Origin: Candidatus Zymogenus sp.
GTDB lineage: Bacteria > Desulfobacterota > Zymogenia > Zymogenales > Zymogenaceae
DNA length: 19,099 nucleotides
NCBI GenBank assembly: GCA_030613285.1
Contig: JAUWME010000002.1
Span: 1-19,099 of the forward strand
Reading direction: 5' to 3'
Shown here piece by piece: positions 1-6,430 of the stretch. A model generated the notes under the pieces. It was not told the DNA's origin, did not search any database, and was given only the letters and a program-made list of their open reading frames with translations. Position numbers and translations under genes: made by a program. Numbering within the stretch: position 1 is the first letter of the stretch; each line of letters begins with the position of its first letter.

Positions 1-1
1 A

Positions 2-268
2 AGGAAAAATTCATATTCACCCCCAAACATTTTTGAGGTGATACTGGGATCTATCAGCATTATGGAAGCATCGATAAGTAATATGAGAATGAAAAGCGAA
101 AAACCGGATGTAATTATAGAACCAGAAATATTTAATGTGGGGCTTTTTGACTTTCACAAGCATAAGCTGGGGATTTTTCGGGGTGAGCAAGCGGCCAAGG
201 GTGTACTAAACAAAATTGACAGGTTTGTGAGGAGAAAAGAGAAGATGCTGATTAATAAAGCATCTTAA
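2..268 (+). CDS. Patatin-like phospholipase family protein, C-terminal part (5' truncated by window edge)
   Basis: The reading frame is open from the first bases, so this is the last 88 codons or so of a gene that begins outside the window. The tail resembles the C-terminus of RssA-type patatin-like proteins: a helix with repeated Ile/Met/Ser, then KPDVIIEPEI and GLFDFHK, then a stretch with GEQAAKG and a basic end. In that family the segment follows the catalytic Ser/Asp dyad and closes the hydrolase fold. The catalytic GxSxG motif would lie upstream and cannot be seen. An internal GTG at 38 is not a credible start because homology continues before it. The assignment rests on this tail alone, so substrate and localisation are unknown. 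Confidence 0.7.
   Translation, partial: RKNSYSPPNIFEVILGSISIMEASISNMRMKSEKPDVIIEPEIFNVGLFDFHKHKLGIFRGEQAAKGVLNKIDRFVRRKEKMLINKAS
242..266 (+). terminator. Stem-loop at the end of the patatin-like gene
   Basis: AAGATGCT (242-249) and AGCATCTT (259-266) form a perfect 8-bp stem with a 9-base loop, overlapping the last codons and the stop. No clear T-run follows, so intrinsic termination is uncertain. AAGCATCTT recurs at 312-320, so an alternative pairing with the 5' arm is possible. Confidence 0.35.
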
Positions 269-297
269 TTGCAAGGATGGGTGTTGCCGAGATTGTT

Positions 298-361
298 GGG
301 GGTTGATGGAAAAGCATCTTGGTTGCTGGGGTTACTGGGGTTACTGGAGGGTTTTGTTGGG
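298..361 (+). repeat. G-rich intergenic stretch with short tandem GGGGTTACT units
   Basis: The gap between the phospholipase and the cyclase holds G-runs at 298-302, 328-331, 337-340, 349-351 and 359-361. Two adjacent GGGGTTACT units lie at 328-345. The last four runs are separated by 5, 8 and 7 bases, close to a G-quadruplex pattern on the plus strand. No gene was recognised in 269-464. Confidence 0.5.
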
Positions 362-464
362 CGCCAATAGTTGTATTGATGATAATTGTACAAAAGTGCA
401 ATAGTGAGATAGTTAAGTGGGGCGGAGTAATTGTTTTGGTGGTAATATTAGAGGTAAGATGAAT

Positions 465-1373
465 ATGAAAAAGAAGAAAGATAAAAGTGATGATGTAAAG
501 CTTTCGCAAGTGATTCTTGAGAGCGCATACGAAATTGCGGCAAAGTTAAAAGTGCAAGAGACGTTCATTATTATGAGTGAACAATTGATGGAGGATTCCA
601 AGCAGTTTTTGAGTCAGATAAAAAAGATGAATGCGCTGTTGATTGTACGGGGCGAAGAACAGATGGAGAAATTGTCTAAGAAGTCGCTAAAGGTTATTTC
701 CATCCCCGATGTATCCCTCACCAGAATGGGGCAGATAAAGATGTCGGTTATGATGGCGCTCTCATCGGGTATGATAAAGCAGGGGGATAAGATAGTTTGC
801 GTTACTGGAGTTAATGCAATGGGTTCCAGCGACACCGTGGTGGTCATTGACACCAGTAAGGAGTTTGAGATTTTAAGTTCAACAAACCTTATTGACATAT
901 CAGCTTGGGTTCGCCCAGATGTTTTTGAGTCCGTACTTACTCTTGCAGTGGAGCTTGCAAATCAGGGAAGAGAGGGAAGGGCTGTGGGAACCATCTTTGT
1001 TCTTGGGGATGAGGAGAAGGTGCTTCAACTTTCCCGCCAAATTATTATAAACCCGTTTAAGGGTTATTCCGAAGAAGAGCTTTCCATCCACGAGCCGAAG
1101 CTTAAGGAGGCCATCAAGGAATTTTCCGTCATTGATGGTGCATTTTTGGTCAGAAGCGATGGTGTATTGCTAACAGCCGGCCGACATCTGAATGCCTCTG
1201 CCGAGGGCGCATCTTTGCCCCAGGGATTGGGGAGCCGTCATATGGCTGCGGCGGGAATCACTTCTCTTACCGATGCCATCTCCATTGTTATTTCTGAATC
1301 CACGGGAAGCGTTAGGATTTACAAAAAAGGAAATATCTTTATGGAGATTGAGAGACCCGCTACAGGGCCATGA
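465..1373 (+). CDS. Diadenylate cyclase (DisA_N/DAC domain, DacZ-like architecture)
   Basis: Makes cyclic di-AMP from two ATP (inferred). The C-terminal third carries the DAC signature: DGAFLVRSDG from Asp224, then GRHLNAS, then LPQGLGSRHMAAAG with Arg258-His259-Met260, then an AISIVISE strand. The roughly 150 N-terminal residues resemble the pyruvate-kinase C-terminal-like domain of archaeal-type DacZ cyclases (segments VTGVNAMGSSDTVVVI and ALLIVRGEE). There are no DisA DNA-binding helices, no CdaA membrane segments and no signal peptide, so it should be cytosolic. The start at 465 is chosen because GAGGT (451-455) sits 9 bases upstream. ATG at 459 is possible; an upstream GTG at 417 lacks a ribosome site. 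It overlaps dusB by ATGA, so the two are probably cotranslated. The third residue of the usual RHR motif is Met. Confidence 0.8.
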   Translation: MKKKKDKSDDVKLSQVILESAYEIAAKLKVQETFIIMSEQLMEDSKQFLSQIKKMNALLIVRGEEQMEKLSKKSLKVISIPDVSLTRMGQIKMSVMMALSSGMIKQGDKIVCVTGVNAMGSSDTVVVIDTSKEFEILSSTNLIDISAWVRPDVFESVLTLAVELANQGREGRAVGTIFVLGDEEKVLQLSRQIIINPFKGYSEEELSIHEPKLKEAIKEFSVIDGAFLVRSDGVLLTAGRHLNASAEGASLPQGLGSRHMAAAGITSLTDAISIVISESTGSVRIYKKGNIFMEIERPATGP

Positions 1374-2299
1374 AAATTGGCAATATTAAGCTTCGATCCA
1401 GAGTGTTTGCTGCCCCGATGGCGGGGATCATGGATCTCTCCATGCGAATTCTTGCAACAGAATTTGGGGCGGGTCTCGTATTCACAGAGCTGATAAGCGC
1501 CGAGGGGATTGTCCGGGGACAGCAGAGAACCACAAGATACATTACTTGTCATCCAGACGAGATGCCGCTGGGTGTACAGATATTTGGGAAAAACCCCCAC
1601 ACAATGGCTCCGGCAGCAGAGAAGGCACAGAATCTTGGGGCGTCCCTAATTGACATTAACATGGGATGCCCGGTGAAAAAGGTCGCAAGGCAAGGGGCGG
1701 GCGCAAGCCTTATGAAAGACCCCGATCTCGCTAAAACAATTATTGCAGAAGTGAGGCGGGCAGTTACCATTCCCGTTACCGTGAAGATAAGAGCGGGATG
1801 GGACGAGTCCAGCATAAACTTTGTTGAAGTTGGAAAGATGATTGAGGACGCAGGGGCAGATGCCGTTACACTTCACCCAAGGGTTGCAACAGATTTCCTT
1901 TCTGGAATGGCAAACTGGGAGAGGATTGGAGAGCTTGCTCGTGCCCTTTCCATTCCGGTTATAGGCAGTGGAGATATCCAATCTTACAGCGAGGCGTTAG
2001 AAAGACTTGAAGAATCCGGTGCGGAATTTGTGATGATTGGAAGGGCCGTGATGGGTAAACCGTGGATATTTATGCCTGAATGGGAACCACGAACAGACGA
2101 GATATTATCGGTAATAAAAAGACATATCGGGCTTTTAACTCTCCAATACGGTGAGGTGAATGCGGTACCAATAATTAGAAGGCATGTTTCCTACTACATA
2201 AAAGCGAAGAGGGGGGCGGTTGAGACGAGAAGAAAGCTTATGGAAATGAAGGATATTAATGAGATTGTACGGCACGTGCAAGAATATATTAGCGGATAA
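1370..2299 (+). CDS. dusB: tRNA-dihydrouridine synthase, DusB type
   Basis: FMN-dependent enzyme that reduces specific uridines in the tRNA D-loop to dihydrouridine using NADPH. A TIM barrel begins with the FMN-binding AAPMAGIMD (14-22). The catalytic cysteine is Cys100 in NMGCPVKK. Lys139 in VKIRAGW and His169 in LHPR are the expected flavin and RNA-site residues, and GSGDI and GRAVMGKPW phosphate-binding segments follow. The C-terminal helical RNA-binding domain (about 235-309) is present. At 309 residues it is slightly shorter than the usual 320-330 but looks complete. Its ATG overlaps the stop of the cyclase gene. The pairing with a c-di-AMP gene looks like operon packing rather than shared function. 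Confidence 0.93.
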   Translation: MKIGNIKLRSRVFAAPMAGIMDLSMRILATEFGAGLVFTELISAEGIVRGQQRTTRYITCHPDEMPLGVQIFGKNPHTMAPAAEKAQNLGASLIDINMGCPVKKVARQGAGASLMKDPDLAKTIIAEVRRAVTIPVTVKIRAGWDESSINFVEVGKMIEDAGADAVTLHPRVATDFLSGMANWERIGELARALSIPVIGSGDIQSYSEALERLEESGAEFVMIGRAVMGKPWIFMPEWEPRTDEILSVIKRHIGLLTLQYGEVNAVPIIRRHVSYYIKAKRGAVETRRKLMEMKDINEIVRHVQEYISG

Positions 2300-2310
2300 G
2301 GCGCATTAGT

Positions 2311-3690
2311 ATGGGTTTTAAATCGGCAAGTCCCTTGTCTGAAAGGGCTATAATTTTTCATCTAAACGAGGATGCGTCAAAGGTTGTCCGCCATGTCCTG
2401 AAAGTGAAAAAGATCGATGTCTGGGAGGAAAAGAACCTCAGGGAATTGAAATATACCCTAAAGATGTTTAGTCCCAATTACCTATTTATCGATTCCGGCT
2501 ACATTGCAAAAAGGGGAAAGAGAGCAATCTCCTCTTTAAAAAAAAATGCAAACGACCTCTCCATAATTGTAGTCTCCACGTTAAACGACAGGGAGAAGAT
2601 ACTCCCATTCTTTGACGAAGGAGTATCGGGCGTAATCCTTGAACCATACTACCCAAAAGAAATAGCTCATACCATTACTAAAGCAGGGAGGACAAGGAGG
2701 GCGGAAATTCAGAAGATAGTAGTGGAAGAGCTACTGGGTGATTTTGCCAATCCTCAAAAGGTTTTTATCGGAAAATCCTCCAATGCCATTCAAGTGAGAA
2801 AGTTGGTTCAGAATGCAAAGAAGGAAAGCGGTCCTGTCTTGATAATCGGAGAAGCTGGAACAGGAAAGACTCAGATATCATTTTCCATACATTTGGATCT
2901 GCAAAGGGGATTGACCCCAATTCGTATCTACGACCCCACCATCGAGCCCAAAAGGGGGAGAGGACTGATTAAATATATTGAGGGTCTCGGACATTCAAAT
3001 ACCTTGATCATCAAAAACACACAGAATCTCAATTCCTCCGAGATTCAAAAACTTATTTGGATGATGAAAGAATCGAAAGACAAGGGCGGAAACCTCCCCC
3101 GTTTTCTTCTCCATCACAATCCCATAAGTAGGGTACCCCACAGATTTCAAGACCTCACCTTCCTCAAAATTATAAAAATTAATCCCTTAAGGGAGAGGAA
3201 AGAAGATATAAAGCTCCTTATCAACTATTTTCAAAATGTCTTATCGAAGCTTGTGAATATTCCAGGGGTGGATATGACTCCCCAGGCCGGAAAACTCCTG
3301 ATGAATTATAGATGGCCGTTCAACGTTACGGAGCTTATCGGAGTTATCCTTTACAGCATCGTAACAACAGGAGGGGGAGAAATTTATCCCTTTAACTTGC
3401 CGGAATACATTACATCTACCGACCCATTTGCTATGGAAAAGATGTCTCTGGAAAACATTTTCATTTCAAAGTTGACGCCCATCATAAAAAGGATGGATCG
3501 GCACAAAATGGAGGGGTTATATTCTATAGTCTTAAGCCGTATGGAGATTCCCCTTATCAAATTGGTCTTAAAAGAGGTAGGAGGAAACCAATTAAAAACA
3601 GCCCGCATCCTTGGGATCAATCGTAACACCCTAATGAAGAAGATAAAGCAATACAAAGTAAAGGTTAATGATATTGATTTGAATAAGTAA
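2311..3690 (+). CDS. NtrC-family-like regulator with degenerate receiver and AAA+ domains and a Fis-type helix-turn-helix
   Basis: Order: receiver-like domain (about 10-125; Asp61 at the phospho-acceptor position in NYLFIDSG, but without the usual acidic pair), AAA+ domain (about 150-370), C-terminal Fis-type HTH (about 422-450, GGNQLKTARILGINRNTL). Walker A is intact (GEAGTGKT, 180-187) and LRERKEDI (293-300) is the classic NtrC-family segment. Key sigma-54 activator features are missing. There is no GAFTGA loop. The Walker B position reads TLIIKNTQNL instead of an LFLDE-type strand. WPGNVREL has become WPFNVTEL. It therefore probably binds DNA but does not activate sigma-54 holoenzyme (inference). 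It lies 11 bases after dusB, with AAGG overlapping the dusB stop as ribosome site. No partner kinase is nearby. Confidence 0.8.
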   Translation: MGFKSASPLSERAIIFHLNEDASKVVRHVLKVKKIDVWEEKNLRELKYTLKMFSPNYLFIDSGYIAKRGKRAISSLKKNANDLSIIVVSTLNDREKILPFFDEGVSGVILEPYYPKEIAHTITKAGRTRRAEIQKIVVEELLGDFANPQKVFIGKSSNAIQVRKLVQNAKKESGPVLIIGEAGTGKTQISFSIHLDLQRGLTPIRIYDPTIEPKRGRGLIKYIEGLGHSNTLIIKNTQNLNSSEIQKLIWMMKESKDKGGNLPRFLLHHNPISRVPHRFQDLTFLKIIKINPLRERKEDIKLLINYFQNVLSKLVNIPGVDMTPQAGKLLMNYRWPFNVTELIGVILYSIVTTGGGEIYPFNLPEYITSTDPFAMEKMSLENIFISKLTPIIKRMDRHKMEGLYSIVLSRMEIPLIKLVLKEVGGNQLKTARILGINRNTLMKKIKQYKVKVNDIDLNK

Positions 3691-3696
3691 TTCTCC

Positions 3697-3725
3697 TTGA
3701 CATGATGGTGATGGTTATATATGAT
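3697..3725 (+). promoter_or_regulatory. Sigma-70 type promoter for gmhA
   Basis: TTGACA (3697-3702) matches the -35 consensus exactly. It is separated by 17 bases from TATGAT (3720-3725), five of six for the -10. Transcription would begin near 3732, giving a leader of under 30 bases before the gmhA ATG. It lies just after the stop of the upstream regulator gene. Confidence 0.7.
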
Positions 3726-3758
3726 TAATTACTCAAGTTGTTAAAACCCGGAGGGAGA

Positions 3759-4334
3759 ATGGATCAGATTATCAGAGAGGCATTCATCGAAAGTGCCGAC
3801 ATCAAAAAAAAATTCGCCCAAAACAATGCCACAAAAATTGAGAAAGTTACAGAAGAGATAGTCGAGGCGTTCAAGCGGGGAAATAAACTTTTGCTTTTTG
3901 GAAACGGAGGCAGTGCGGCCGATTGTCAGCACATAGCTGCCGAGTTTGTAAATCGCTTCAAAATTGAAAGGCCGCCACTTCCGGCCATCGCCCTTACCAC
4001 TGATACCTCAATAATCACAAGTATCGGAAACGACTACGATTTTTCTGAAATCTTCGTAAAGCAGATAAAGGCGCTTGGCGCAGCAGGCGATATCGTCATC
4101 GCAATAAGTACAAGCGGCAACTCTCCCAATGTAATCAAGGCCATCGAAGCGTGTAAAAAACTGGATCTGACGATAATTCTCCTCTCTGGCTCAAGTGGTG
4201 GAAAGGCACTGGAGCTTTCAGACTACGCCTTTCTGGTTCCCACGGGGGACACTCCGCGCATTCAGGAGATTCATATTATATTGGCTCATGTTTTGTGTGA
4301 GATGGTGGATTTCAAACTCTTTAAGGGTGCTTAG
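3759..4334 (+). CDS. gmhA: Sedoheptulose 7-phosphate isomerase (phosphoheptose isomerase)
   Basis: Converts sedoheptulose 7-phosphate to D-glycero-D-manno-heptose 7-phosphate, the first step of the ADP-heptose route used for lipopolysaccharide inner core or other heptosylated glycans. It is a single SIS domain of 191 residues, the normal length. Visible landmarks are LFGNGGSAADCQHIAAE (47-62), TTDTS, AISTSGNSPNV (115-125) and PRIQEIHIILAH. By position His58, Glu62, Gln169 and His177 match the zinc ligands known for E. coli GmhA, so the enzyme looks active. The ATG at 3759 follows a strong GGAGGG ribosome site at 3750-3755; an in-frame TTG at 3738 is less likely. The stop abuts the next gene's ATG, so the two are probably cotranslated. 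No gmhB or hldE is nearby. The heptose role implies a Gram-negative-type envelope but does not prove it. Confidence 0.93.
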   Translation: MDQIIREAFIESADIKKKFAQNNATKIEKVTEEIVEAFKRGNKLLLFGNGGSAADCQHIAAEFVNRFKIERPPLPAIALTTDTSIITSIGNDYDFSEIFVKQIKALGAAGDIVIAISTSGNSPNVIKAIEACKKLDLTIILLSGSSGGKALELSDYAFLVPTGDTPRIQEIHIILAHVLCEMVDFKLFKGA

Positions 4335-5306
4335 ATGACAAAAAAGGGTTTTGACCCCCTCGATATATCGAAGGTGAAGACATACTCTCTTACGGAAAGA
4401 GAAAGCAAGATTTCCACAGCAGACGTATGCACACCCCCAAAAGGAGGGATGACCCTAAAAGATTATTTTAATGGACTCCCGAACATCCTGGCAGCAAAAG
4501 ATATTAAGGATCTGATTTCCGCAATTACCGTGGCGGTAAATGAAAACAAAACTATTATCCTCGCAATGGGCGCCCATGTAATTAAAGTTGGGCTGGGGCC
4601 TCTGATTGTCGATCTCATTGAGCGGGGGATTGTAAGTCTGGTGGCGATGAACGGCGCTGGAATTATCCACGACTTTGAAATGGCGTACATCGGCACAACA
4701 TCAGAGGATGTGGATAGTGTAATCGGTGGAGGAGAATTTGGTATGGCCGAGGAGACATCCAGGATGTTAAATGGCGCTATTAATGATGGGGCAAAATTGG
4801 GCTGCGGTCTTGGCGAGGCCGTGGGTAAGATGATCGAAGATGAAGATCTTCCCCACAAAAAGATGAGCATTACAGCCAGTGGAAAGAGGGCAGGTGTCCC
4901 AGTTACCGTGCACGTTGCTGTGGGGACAGACATCATCCATATGCATCCCGGGGCGTCGGGGGAGGCTATCGGCAAAACTTCAATGCAAGATTTTATGACG
5001 TTTGCAGCAGCCGTAGCAACACTAAAAGATGGAGTTTACCTCAACATCGGCTCAGCCGTGTTACTGCCAGAGGTCTTTCTGAAGGGGCTTACTTTGGCAA
5101 GAAACCTCGGCCACCAAGTCGATGATTTTACAGCAGTCAATATGGATTTTATTCGGCACTACAGGCCAGAAACAAACGTTGTAAGGAGACCCACCTCAAA
5201 ATCGGGGAAGGGTATCTCACTTGTTGGCCATCACGAGATTATGCTCCCGCTTATCTTCGGTGGCGTAATAGATGCCCTCGAGGCTGTCGGGGCTGCTGGT
5301 AATTAA
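4335..5306 (+). CDS. Deoxyhypusine synthase-like protein (catalytic lysine apparently absent)
   Basis: Resembles the DHS family (Rossmann-like NAD-dependent enzymes acting on spermidine or related amines) in fold pattern: AMGAHVIKVGLGPLIVDLI (77-95), MNGAGIIHDFEMAYIGTTSED (105-125), VPVTVHVAVGTDIIHMHP (188-205), YLNIGSAVLLPEV (235-247) and VGHHEIMLPLIFGG (297-310). At 323 residues it is close to the family norm. Hand alignment with eukaryotic DHS, where the nucleophilic lysine sits in GGGVVKHH, places GSAVLLPE here, so that lysine seems to be Leu or Pro. Bacteria do not modify eIF5A, so a different substrate is expected in any case; bacterial DHS relatives have been linked to polyamine chemistry. 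The ATG directly follows the gmhA stop (TAGATG), implying translational coupling. Substrate is unknown. Confidence 0.7.
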   Translation: MTKKGFDPLDISKVKTYSLTERESKISTADVCTPPKGGMTLKDYFNGLPNILAAKDIKDLISAITVAVNENKTIILAMGAHVIKVGLGPLIVDLIERGIVSLVAMNGAGIIHDFEMAYIGTTSEDVDSVIGGGEFGMAEETSRMLNGAINDGAKLGCGLGEAVGKMIEDEDLPHKKMSITASGKRAGVPVTVHVAVGTDIIHMHPGASGEAIGKTSMQDFMTFAAAVATLKDGVYLNIGSAVLLPEVFLKGLTLARNLGHQVDDFTAVNMDFIRHYRPETNVVRRPTSKSGKGISLVGHHEIMLPLIFGGVIDALEAVGAAGN

Positions 5307-5443
5307 TGAAGGGGTTGGTCGGTAATTGACGGAGGGTTGGTCGATATTTGGGGGTGGTAGATAGTTGAAAGATGGAGGTTTGTGGGAGTGTGAGATTTGG
5401 TAAGTGGAATTAGTATTATTGTTTTGAAATAGTTTTTTCAGTA

Positions 5444-5476
5444 TTAAAGCAATGTTAAAGCAATATTAAGGTAATA
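5444..5476 (+). repeat. Three 11-bp tandem units in the leader of the broken membrane gene
   Basis: TTAAAGCAATG (5444-5454), TTAAAGCAATA (5455-5465) and TTAAGGTAATA (5466-5476) follow one another without gaps and end four bases before the ATG at 5480. The third unit supplies the only ribosome site (TAAGG, 5467-5471). The rest of the gap (5307-5443) is G/T-rich, with GGTTGGTCG occurring twice, and holds no gene that I recognise. Confidence 0.6.
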
Positions 5477-5479
5477 TCT

Positions 5480-5907
5480 ATGAATGAGTCTATGAATCAG
5501 GAGAAAGAAACGAAAAAGGTGGACGAAGAAACATCGGTGGCATCCGAAAACAATAAGAAAAAACCAATTCCTGTATCTCTGGGTGTCTTGTCATTGCCGG
5601 AATTCTTATACTTGTCCTTTCCATCGGAATATTTTCCATCTATCTTGTTGGTGTAAAGGCCGTCAGCGAAATTGAGAAGGGTGGGGAGCGGCTTTCGGAA
5701 ATCTTACCTTATGGATATGAAGCGAAAGACATCTACAGGGTTTTTTTTGATTTTACAACGAAGGTAATCAACAACGAAATTGAGCCGGAGACGATATTAA
5801 AGATTTATTTTAGTTTGTTTTTGTCACTTGAAGATGGAGTGTTGACCGCTGATGAATTAAATGATATAATTAATATGATTTATAGTAGTGATATGATTTA
5901 CATATAG
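5480..5907 (+). pseudogene. Small single-pass membrane protein, broken by a one-base frameshift
   Basis: The ATG at 5480 has TAAGG 8 bases upstream. It opens a hydrophilic, Lys/Glu-rich head (MNESMNQEKETKKVDEE) that runs into PIPVSLG and then, in the same frame, terminates at 5654-5656. In the next frame, from about 5584 to the stop at 5905-5907, the peptide continues naturally as a transmembrane segment (CLVIAGILILVLSIG, then FSIYLVGV) and an acidic cytoplasmic or periplasmic tail of about 85 residues. Adding one G to the GGG at 5581-5583 joins both parts into a plausible protein of about 142 residues. Family not recognised. It could be a true pseudogene, a sequencing or assembly indel, or less likely a programmed frameshift at the A6 run (5558-5563). 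A response regulator follows 27 bases later. Confidence 0.65.
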
Positions 5908-5934
5908 TTTGCTCTATAAAATTTTGGTGGGATT

Positions 5935-6324
5935 ATGGTAGTTAAGAAAAGAGTACTGATAGTGGACGACGACAAATTCTTCCGTGAGATTTTGAGTAAA
6001 GAATTTATTGATGCAGGGTTTGATGTTGTTACCGCTGTTGATGGAGTAGATGGACTGGAAAAATTTAAGGAGAGCAAGCCTGAGATTGTTATCTCTGACA
6101 AAATTATGCCCAAAATGGGTGGGACAAGATTTTTGAATCTTGCTCAACAGATGGAGTTTAGCAAAGACGTCATCTTTGTAACAATGAGTTCAATGATCAA
6201 AGACGCTCCACATGAACACGAAAAATATGTATTAGGCTCCAAAGTTCATATTCCAAAGCTGACAAACCCAATTGATGTCGTGATAATTATTGAACAACTT
6301 TTAGACAGAAAAAAGATGGGTTGA
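5935..6324 (+). CDS. Stand-alone response regulator receiver (CheY-like)
   Basis: A single receiver domain of 129 residues with no output domain. The acidic pocket is Asp11-Asp13 in LIVDDDKFF. The phospho-acceptor is Asp55 in VISDKIMPKMGG, the switch Thr/Ser lies in FVTMSS (82-86), and the conserved Lys is Lys108 in HIPKLTNP. All residues needed for phosphotransfer and switching are present, so it should be phosphorylated by a histidine kinase encoded elsewhere and signal through protein contact. The ATG has GGTGGG upstream as ribosome site. It follows the broken membrane protein gene closely and may have been coexpressed with it. Partner and output cannot be told from the window. Confidence 0.88.
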   Translation: MVVKKRVLIVDDDKFFREILSKEFIDAGFDVVTAVDGVDGLEKFKESKPEIVISDKIMPKMGGTRFLNLAQQMEFSKDVIFVTMSSMIKDAPHEHEKYVLGSKVHIPKLTNPIDVVIIIEQLLDRKKMG

Positions 6325-6352
6325 TATTACTTACTTAGCACTTCCTTTTGGT

Positions 6353-6384
6353 CGCTATATAAAGATGGCGGCCTTTTATATGCG
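6353..6384 (+). terminator. Imperfect hairpin between the receiver gene and the hemA fusion
   Basis: CGC plus ATATAAA (6353-6363, one bulged T at 6356) pairs with TTTATAT plus GCG ending at 6384, around a loop containing GATGGCGGCC. This gives about ten pairs. It lies 29 bases after the receiver stop and 47 before the hemA-fusion ATG. A pyrimidine-rich run ending in TTTT follows. It may terminate the upstream transcript or act as a leader structure for the heme genes. Confidence 0.4.
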
Positions 6385-6430
6385 GGCTTCCCCCTTTTAT
6401 CCTGATATTTGATTAGTCGAAGATAGTCTT

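Noticed and set aside
298..361. CRISPR-like or minisatellite array
   Set aside because: Units are only about 9 bases, two clear copies, without spacers.
417..464. Longer cyclase reading frame from GTG at 417
   Set aside because: The extra residues look like translated spacer and have no ribosome site; GAGGT at 451-455 supports the ATG at 465 (or 459).
5558..5563. Programmed frameshift at the A6 run
   Set aside because: Not a classic A AAA AAG heptamer in the reading frame, and joining there gives a less natural peptide than adding a G at 5581-5583. Kept only as an alternative.
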